DNA from: Deltaproteobacteria bacterium
Lineage (GTDB): Bacteria > Desulfobacterota > GWC2-55-46
NCBI GenBank assembly: GCA_016219115.1
Contig: JACRCH010000110.1
Coordinates: 1-45,593, forward strand
Reading direction: 5' to 3'
Length of the DNA: 45,593 nt
The stretch's first letter is position 1, and each line of letters begins with the position of its first letter. Of the stretch, positions 40,649 to 45,593 are shown one piece after another. A program made the position numbers and the translations under genes. Under the pieces are notes generated by a model, which searched no databases, was not told the origin of the DNA, and saw only the letters and a program-made list of their open reading frames with translations.

Positions 40649-41113
40649 TCACCCCTCGAACGCCTTCCACCCAACACGCTTCCACCTGAAGTAGTCGCTT
40701 AGAATCTTTCCGTGGTCGAAGGCGATATTTTCCGGGAGGTCCTTTTCGGTGAAGACCCCGAGATCCTTCGCGTCGTCCCTGGCCTCAGGGACCCCGTCGG
40801 CCTTAGCGACGAAGACCACCGAGACGGTATGGAACCTCGGGTCCCTCAACGGGTCCGAGTAGGCGTGGAGTTGCGCCTTGAGCCTGACTTTAAGCGACGT
40901 CTCCTCAAGCGCCTCTCTCACGGCGGCGTCTTCGAGGCTCTCCCCGTAATCGACGAACCCGCCGGGTATGGCCCACCCAAAAGGCGGGTTTTTCCTCTCT
41001 ATGAGGACGATCCCGTCATTAAGCTCGATGATGATATCGACCGTCGGGAAAGGGTTTCTGCGCTCTTTCATTTCGGTTGCCTTTTCTGCGGGATTGAAAG
41101 GCGAAGCGGTCAC
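40649..41113 (-). CDS. NUDIX hydrolase
   Basis: A 154-residue (or 139, from the ATG at 41068) NUDIX enzyme. The box reads [21 protein letters not shown] then TSL, with every catalytic Glu and Arg present and Ser in place of the usual Gly near the end. These enzymes hydrolyse nucleoside diphosphates linked to another group; the layout [12 protein letters not shown] with a preceding [11 protein letters not shown] resembles the ADP-ribose/NADH-type and mutator-like small members. The GTG at 41113 overlaps the galT stop as GTGA, so it is probably coupled to galT, where it could clean up nucleotide sugars. The substrate cannot be read from the sequence. Confidence 0.88.
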   Translation of the reverse strand: MTASPFNPAEKATEMKERRNPFPTVDIIIELNDGIVLIERKNPPFGWAIPGGFVDYGESLEDAAVREALEETSLKVRLKAQLHAYSDPLRDPRFHTVSVVFVAKADGVPEARDDAKDLGVFTEKDLPENIAFDHGKILSDYFRWKRVGWKAFEG

Positions 41114-42105
41114 TCGACCTTGACGGACCTTATGAACTCGGCGCTTTTTTCCGGGAGGCTGGTATTGATGTACATGCCGCTTCCGAGCTCGAACCCGGCG
41201 GCCTTGGTGAGCCTCGGGACGATACTTAAGTACCAGTGGCAGTACTCGTTCCCGTCGTCTTCGGGGCGGCTTGATTTAATGACATAGTTGAAGTCCGGGT
41301 CGTCAAGGCCACGGTAGAACTTGGAGAGTATCGTCATCAGGTGGAAAGCAAGGTCCGTAATCTCGTCTTCGGTTATCGATGAGAAGACGGCCGAATGGCG
41401 TTTAGGAAAAATCCATGTGTGGAACGGAGAGAGCGCGGCGTATGGTATGAAGGTGAGGAAGTGTTCGGTGTCGTTTAAGACTCTTACACCCTCTTCTATC
41501 TCTTTTCTTAAGATAGCGCACAGGAGGCACTCCCCGGTGTCGTCGAAGTAATGCATCGCGCTCTGGACCCGCTCCCTGAACTGCACCGGGACGACCGGGG
41601 TTCCGATAAGCTGCGTGTGCGGGTGGTCAAGCGTTGTGCCGGCCCCCTCCCCGTGGTTCTTGAATATTATGACATGCTCTACCCGGGGGTCCTTGTGCGC
41701 CTGCAGGAACCTCCTCTTATAGGTCCTCACTATCTCCGCAACGTCAGCCTGCTCCATCGATGAGATACTCATATTATGGATGGAGCTCTCTATTATGACC
41801 TCGTGGATGCCTACCCCGGTGACGGACCTTCTGAACCCTTCGGCGGCCCTCTTTTTTTCCCCGTCGGTCAGTGCCGGGTACTTGTTGGAGACCACCCTTA
41901 TCTTCCACCCACCGTCGGCAGGGATGCGGAACCGCTCCGCCGGGGTCCTGTGCTCGTTACCCGGACAGAAAGGGCAAGAGCTTAAAAACGGGGGCGACTG
42001 CGGCCTCTCGGAACGGGAGTTCATGAAATCTATCGGCCTTTTCGCCCGCTCTGAGGCGATAATGACCCACTCCCTTGTGACCTGGTTGAGCCTGAGTTCT
42101 GACAT
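41110..42105 (-). CDS. galT: Galactose-1-phosphate uridylyltransferase
   Basis: A 331-residue HIT-superfamily enzyme that exchanges UMP between UDP-glucose and galactose 1-phosphate. It has the zinc-binding [12 protein letters not shown], the uridine-binding [13 protein letters not shown], and the active-site [13 protein letters not shown] whose second His carries UMP. A second metal/His region follows in [12 protein letters not shown]. Length matches bacterial GalT. Many bacterial homologues with this form act on other sugars or as ADP-glucose phosphorylases, so the substrate is likely but not certain. It runs with the NUDIX gene. Confidence 0.88.
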   Translation of the reverse strand: MSELRLNQVTREWVIIASERAKRPIDFMNSRSERPQSPPFLSSCPFCPGNEHRTPAERFRIPADGGWKIRVVSNKYPALTDGEKKRAAEGFRRSVTGVGIHEVIIESSIHNMSISSMEQADVAEIVRTYKRRFLQAHKDPRVEHVIIFKNHGEGAGTTLDHPHTQLIGTPVVPVQFRERVQSAMHYFDDTGECLLCAILRKEIEEGVRVLNDTEHFLTFIPYAALSPFHTWIFPKRHSAVFSSITEDEITDLAFHLMTILSKFYRGLDDPDFNYVIKSSRPEDDGNEYCHWYLSIVPRLTKAAGFELGSGMYINTSLPEKSAEFIRSVKVE

Positions 42106-42152
42106 GTAAGGTCTTTTGCCGTTTAAGTGCAGGGTCTGCCCGGAGGGGTCAG

Positions 42153-42635
42153 CTAAGAGGCCAGCATAGCCTCTAACTGGCTGACGTGGTCTTTCTCTTC
42201 CTCGGCAAGCTCGCTGTAGAGTTTTCTGCCCTCTTCGGTCCTGGCCCTCCTGGCGAGGGTGCCGAAGTATTCCACGGAATGCCTCTCGGTATCGAGAGCT
42301 ATAAGGAGAGCCTTCTTGGGGCTGTCTATAACGCGCACAAGCGCCGCGACATTTATCCTTTTGGTAAATATGTCAGCGGTGCCTGACTTCTCGATGTATC
42401 CTTCAATCTGAAGCTCCTCCTCGGTTATCTGGTCCGTAAAACCGGCCGCCGGGAAGTACTTGTTCTCTATGACCCTAAGATGCCTTTGCTCGTCATGGGC
42501 GAACTTCTTGAAGAGATATTTCGCGTTTTTATCGGTAGTCCTGTCGGCGAGCATGGTGTAGAACTTATACCCGTTTTGCTCGATCAGAGCCGCTCTTATT
42601 ACCGCTTCCTTCTCTTCGATGTGGTCAAACAGCAT
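42153..42635 (-). CDS. Ferritin-like diiron (rubrerythrin-type) protein
   Basis: The ATG at 42635 has GGAG eight bases upstream and gives 160 residues (MLFDHIEEKEAVIRAALIEQ). Four long helices carry the diiron ligands: EQNGYKFYTMLAD, FKKFAHDEQRHLRVIE, ERHSVEYFGTLARRA and LAEEEKDHVSQLEAM, with the E-x2-H pairs of the ferritin-like fold. There is no rubredoxin domain, so it resembles the erythrin/ferritin-like group used in peroxide or iron handling. A longer frame to 42701 lacks a ribosome-binding site. It lies 48 bases upstream of galT and is divergent from fabI. Confidence 0.85.
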   Translation of the reverse strand: MLFDHIEEKEAVIRAALIEQNGYKFYTMLADRTTDKNAKYLFKKFAHDEQRHLRVIENKYFPAAGFTDQITEEELQIEGYIEKSGTADIFTKRINVAALVRVIDSPKKALLIALDTERHSVEYFGTLARRARTEEGRKLYSELAEEEKDHVSQLEAMLAS

Positions 42636-42825
42636 GATGGAATCTCCTTTTTTTAATACGGGCTCGTCCGTTTTAATGTATTCTATCCGAAAAATTCGCA
42701 TCTTACAAGGGTGTCCGGCAGTTTTTCCGGAAAAGTTACTGTTGAATCATCTGGCGAATATATGGTAAAAAGTATAGTCTTTCGGAGAAGTTGCCGCTTA
42801 TACCTTAGTGAAAAAGGAGGAGATC

Positions 42826-43596
42826 ATGGGATTGCTTGAAGGCAAAAAAGGCGTTATTTTCGGTGTCGCCAACGAGAAAAGTATCGCCTGGGCCATAGCC
42901 CGGATCCTTCACAGGGAAGGGATGGAGCTTGCCTTCACGTACGCCGGAGAGGTCCTTGAGTCAAGGGTAAGGCCCCTGGCCGACTCCCTCGGATCCAGGA
43001 TAATACTGCCGTGCGACGTAACGGACGACTCCCAGATAGACTCCGTATTCAATACCCTCAAAAACGAATGGGGCTCGCTTGACGCCATGGTGCATGCCAT
43101 AGCGTTTGCCAAAAAAGAGGAGCTTAAGGGCGAGTTCCTCAATACCACGAGGGACGGCTTCAAGCTCGCCATGGATGTAAGCGCCTACTCGCTTGTGGCA
43201 TTGGTCAAATGCGCGGTCCCACTTATGGAAGGCAGGGACGGCGCCATCGTCACTCTGAGCTACTACGGGAGCGAAAAGGTCATCACCAACTATAATGCGA
43301 TGGGGGTGGCCAAAGCCGCCCTGGAGACCAGTGTCAGGTATCTGGCCGCGGACTTGGGCCCTAAAAAGGTAAGGATCAACACCATCTCGGCCGGCCCCGT
43401 TAAAACTCTTGCAGCCATGGGAATATCGGGCTTCAAATCGATTCTTGACATGGTCGAGTCCAAATCCCCTTTAAGGAGGAATATAACCCAGGAAGATGTA
43501 GCCAAAACAGCTCTTTACCTGTTAAGCGACCTGTCGAGCGGCGTGACCGGAGAGATCATACATGTTGACTCCGGGTATAACATAATGGGAAATTAA
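42826..43596 (+). CDS. fabI: Enoyl-[acyl-carrier-protein] reductase (NADH)
   Basis: The 256-residue enzyme performs the last reduction of fatty-acid elongation. The start is the ATG at 42826, with GGAGGAG just before it; six more residues are possible upstream. The cofactor site is [20 protein letters not shown] and the active site has Tyr146, Tyr156 and Lys163 ([28 protein letters not shown]), the same numbering as E. coli FabI. The C-terminal segment [14 protein letters not shown] is typical. It is the classical triclosan-target type. It stands alone with 175 bases to the next gene. Confidence 0.97.
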   Translation: MGLLEGKKGVIFGVANEKSIAWAIARILHREGMELAFTYAGEVLESRVRPLADSLGSRIILPCDVTDDSQIDSVFNTLKNEWGSLDAMVHAIAFAKKEELKGEFLNTTRDGFKLAMDVSAYSLVALVKCAVPLMEGRDGAIVTLSYYGSEKVITNYNAMGVAKAALETSVRYLAADLGPKKVRINTISAGPVKTLAAMGISGFKSILDMVESKSPLRRNITQEDVAKTALYLLSDLSSGVTGEIIHVDSGYNIMGN

Positions 43597-43771
43597 GACT
43601 TCCATTTCGATTTTTTTTGTGCTAAACTTAGCACAATTATCACTTTAAGCGTCTTTTGCCGGTTGAGGCAAATATAAATAGGTCTGCCTTCGGTTCTTCA
43701 AGACAGGCCATCGCATAGGATTGTTTGAAAAATAATATGGTCACTTAAAATACACTTTTTCATCTAAAAAC
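43597..43771. other. Gap after fabI with short hairpins
   Basis: The 175 bases hold no supported gene. GTGCTA / TAGCAC (43619-43634) form a six-base stem preceded, not followed, by a T-run, so it is not an intrinsic terminator for fabI. TTGCC/GGCAA and GGTCTG/CAGGCC form further small stems downstream. A promoter for the next gene should lie here but none stands out. Confidence 0.4.
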
Positions 43772-45034
43772 ATGCGGATAATTGCCGACCTGCACATCCA
43801 CAGTAGATATTCCAGGGCGACCAGCAAGGAAATGAACCTTGACGTGCTGTCGCCCTGGGCAAAGGTCAAGGGTATAAATCTTCTGGGAACCGGAGATTTT
43901 ACGCACCCCGCGCACCTTGCCTCTCTCGAAGAGAAGCTCGAACCCACCGGGAACGGGCTGTTCGTCCTTAAAGAAAAAACCAACAGACCAAACCCCGTAC
44001 ATTTCATGCTGACCGCCGAGGTCAGTAACATCTACACCCAAAACGGCAAGACCCGTAAGATCCACAACCTTATCTTCGCCCCGTCGATAGAGACGGCTAA
44101 AAAGATGAACTCGGTCTTTTCATCGCTCGGCAACATCAACTCAGACGGCAGACCCATCTTCGGTTTCTCGGCTAAAGACCTCATAAAGATAGTCATGGAC
44201 GCCTCACCCGAGGCCATGGTCGTCCCGGCCCACGCCTGGACCCCGTGGTTCTCCATATTCGGCAGCAAATCAGGTTTTAACTCGATAGAGGAGTGCTTCG
44301 GCGAGTACTCCAGATACATATACGCCATAGAGACGGGTTTATCATCCGACCCGAGGATGAACTGGAGGGTATCGGCCCTGGACAAGATAACCCTCATATC
44401 GAACTCGGACGCGCATTCACCGTCAAAGCTCGGAAGGGAAGCCAATGTCCTGGACTGCCCGATGGACTACGGCGAAATAATTAAGGTCATAAAGGAGAAA
44501 GACAACAAGCGCTTCCTGTACACCGTGGAGTTCTACCCGGAAGAGGGCAAGTACCACTTTGACGGACACAGGGAGTGCGGGATACTCTTCTCCCCGAAAG
44601 ATACGGAACGCTCCGGCGGGATCTGTCCGGTATGCGGCAAAGGCGTAACAGTCGGGGTCATGAGCCGGGTGGATGAACTCAGTGACAGGCCCGATGGGTT
44701 TGTCCCCGAAAACGCGATACCAGCAAGGCACATGGTGCCTCTTGAGGAGATACTCTCCGAGGCGCTTGAATGCGGCGTAAGCTCTATAAAGGTGCAAAAA
44801 GAGTACAGGAGGCTTACCGCTGAGGGCGGAAGCGAGTTTGGGATACTCCTCGACATGAGCGAACAGGATATAGCCGCCATCGCGGCCCCCAGGGTCACCG
44901 AGGCTATAATGAAGGTCCGTGAAGGCGACTTGAAGATAAAACCGGGGTTCGACGGCGAGTTCGGCAAGATCAAGATATTCGGTGAAACCGGCGAGGTCCT
45001 TCCGGCCGGCCCCGTTCAGATAGGGCTGTTCTGA
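43772..45034 (+). CDS. Endonuclease Q-like PHP-domain DNA repair nuclease
   Basis: A 420-residue protein with an N-terminal PHP metal-dependent phosphoesterase domain: ADLHIHSRYSRATSKEMNLD, LLGTGDFTHPAHL, VPAHAWTPWFSIFG, and LISNSDAHSPSKLGREANVL carry the His/Asp/Glu ligands. After residue 260 comes a zinc-finger segment, HRECGILFSPKDTERSGGIC then PVCGKGVTVGV. A helical tail contains ARHMVPLEEILSEAL. This combination is that of endonuclease Q, first characterised in archaea, which nicks 5' of uracil, hypoxanthine and abasic sites. Such homologues occur sporadically in bacteria, often annotated as UvrD-associated proteins. It would act in repair of deaminated bases. Confidence 0.82.
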   Translation: MRIIADLHIHSRYSRATSKEMNLDVLSPWAKVKGINLLGTGDFTHPAHLASLEEKLEPTGNGLFVLKEKTNRPNPVHFMLTAEVSNIYTQNGKTRKIHNLIFAPSIETAKKMNSVFSSLGNINSDGRPIFGFSAKDLIKIVMDASPEAMVVPAHAWTPWFSIFGSKSGFNSIEECFGEYSRYIYAIETGLSSDPRMNWRVSALDKITLISNSDAHSPSKLGREANVLDCPMDYGEIIKVIKEKDNKRFLYTVEFYPEEGKYHFDGHRECGILFSPKDTERSGGICPVCGKGVTVGVMSRVDELSDRPDGFVPENAIPARHMVPLEEILSEALECGVSSIKVQKEYRRLTAEGGSEFGILLDMSEQDIAAIAAPRVTEAIMKVREGDLKIKPGFDGEFGKIKIFGETGEVLPAGPVQIGLF

Positions 45035-45155
45035 TCTTCTTTATAACCGGGCAAAGGGTTTTTGACTCCGAGAACTCATTTCCCTTGAAGATACGCGGTA
45101 ACTGTTTTTCGCTCCAGCGCTGCCGGTTTTCCATATTTTCTCAGGAGGCTGTACC

Positions 45156-45593
45156 ATGGAAAGGCTATTTAAGGGAATTCAAAAATTCCAGCAGTTACAT
45201 TACAATAAAGAGAAGGACTTCTACTCCAAGATATCCAAAGGCCAATCCCCGGACGTCTTGTTTTTCACCTGCTCGGATTCCAGGGTAGACCCGAACCTCA
45301 TCACCCAGAGCAAGCCCGGCGAGCTCTTCATAGTCAAAAACGTCGGCAACATCGTCCCCCCGTGCGACACGCTCAGGAAAAAGACCTGCACCGCGGCCGC
45401 CATTGAGTTCGCCCTCCTGGTCTTGAAGGTAACGGACATCGTCGTCTGCGGACATTCGGACTGCGGGGCCTTGAAGGCCCTATACTTCGACGACAAGGAC
45501 TTCTGCGACATGCCCAACCTCAAGGACTGGGTGGATACCGCCTCGGATGTCAAGGCGCAGGTCCTGCAGCACAACCATGACCCGTCCTACAAG
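45156..45593 (+). CDS. Beta-class carbonic anhydrase, partial (C-terminus off the edge)
   Basis: The ATG at 45156 has AGGAGG seven bases before it. The 146 visible residues begin MERLFKGIQKFQQLHYNKEK. The zinc ligands Cys39, His100 and Cys103 are in TCSDSRVDPNLITQSKPGEL and VVCGHSDCGALKAL, and the Asp41-Arg43 pair is intact. The enzyme interconverts CO2 and bicarbonate, supplying bicarbonate to carboxylases such as acetyl-CoA carboxylase, which would fit the nearby fabI. The remaining C-terminal part lies beyond the window. Confidence 0.95.
   Translation, partial: MERLFKGIQKFQQLHYNKEKDFYSKISKGQSPDVLFFTCSDSRVDPNLITQSKPGELFIVKNVGNIVPPCDTLRKKTCTAAAIEFALLVLKVTDIVVCGHSDCGALKALYFDDKDFCDMPNLKDWVDTASDVKAQVLQHNHDPSYK

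Noticed and set aside
40491-40685. 64-residue minus-strand frame after the NUDIX gene
   Set aside because: It overlaps the NUDIX 3' end, has no ribosome-binding site, and lies in low-complexity AT-rich DNA.

Overview
The window reads as a chromosomal piece of an uncultured, moderately GC-rich Gram-negative bacterium, probably of a deltaproteobacterial-type lineage (Desulfobacterota in the broad sense; Nitrospirota or a related phylum cannot be excluded). The reasons are the housekeeping order ispE, tRNA-Gln, prs, CTC-type rplY, pth, ychF, a complete 14-subunit nuo operon with separate nuoC and nuoD, GatCAB, FabI and a K+-dependent-type membrane pyrophosphatase. The taxonomic call is inference from gene content and order.

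Left part (1-10.3 kb, all genes on the minus strand): a compact tailed-phage virion module. In transcription order it has a sigma-region-4-like small protein, a small unknown, a zinc-finger-like small protein, small and large terminase, portal, a small unknown, a coiled-coil scaffold-like protein, major capsid protein, several small head/connector proteins (one with a 1-base frameshift) and a tail fibre whose N-terminus resembles major-tropism-determinant proteins. A consensus sigma-70 promoter inside nested inverted repeats sits at its right edge. No integrase, repressor or lysis gene is visible, so this is either one end of a prophage or a remnant.

Centre left (10.5-18.2 kb, minus): ychF, membrane pyrophosphatase hppA, pth, rplY, prs, tRNA-Gln(UUG), ispE and a small His-rich DUF1858-like protein. 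Its intergenic spaces are rich in hairpins and dispersed repeats. One roughly 100-bp repeat occurs twice in inverted orientation (9410-9510 and 18144-18243).

Centre (18.2-33.4 kb, minus): nuoA to nuoN for respiratory complex I, interrupted between nuoG and nuoH by a free-standing cyclic-nucleotide-binding protein. With the pyrophosphatase this makes the region an ion-gradient energy cluster. A carbon-nitrogen hydrolase and a tiny Lys/Ala-rich Cys-Cys protein lie upstream.

Right part (34.9-45.6 kb): gatC, gatA, a secreted NTF2/SnoaL-like protein and gatB on the plus strand, making the amidotransferase that can charge tRNA-Gln. Then comes an AT-rich minus-strand island encoding a toxin-antitoxin-chaperone (TAC) module: MqsR-like toxin, MqsA-like antitoxin with a C-terminal extension, and a SecB-like chaperone. 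It has tandem promoters and a perfect 23-bp palindromic operator. After it come a NUDIX hydrolase, galT and a ferritin-like protein (minus), then fabI, an endonuclease Q homologue and a truncated beta-carbonic anhydrase (plus).

The TAC module is the most exciting system here. The cyclic-nucleotide sensor inside the complex I operon and the structured intergenic repeats are the next best leads.
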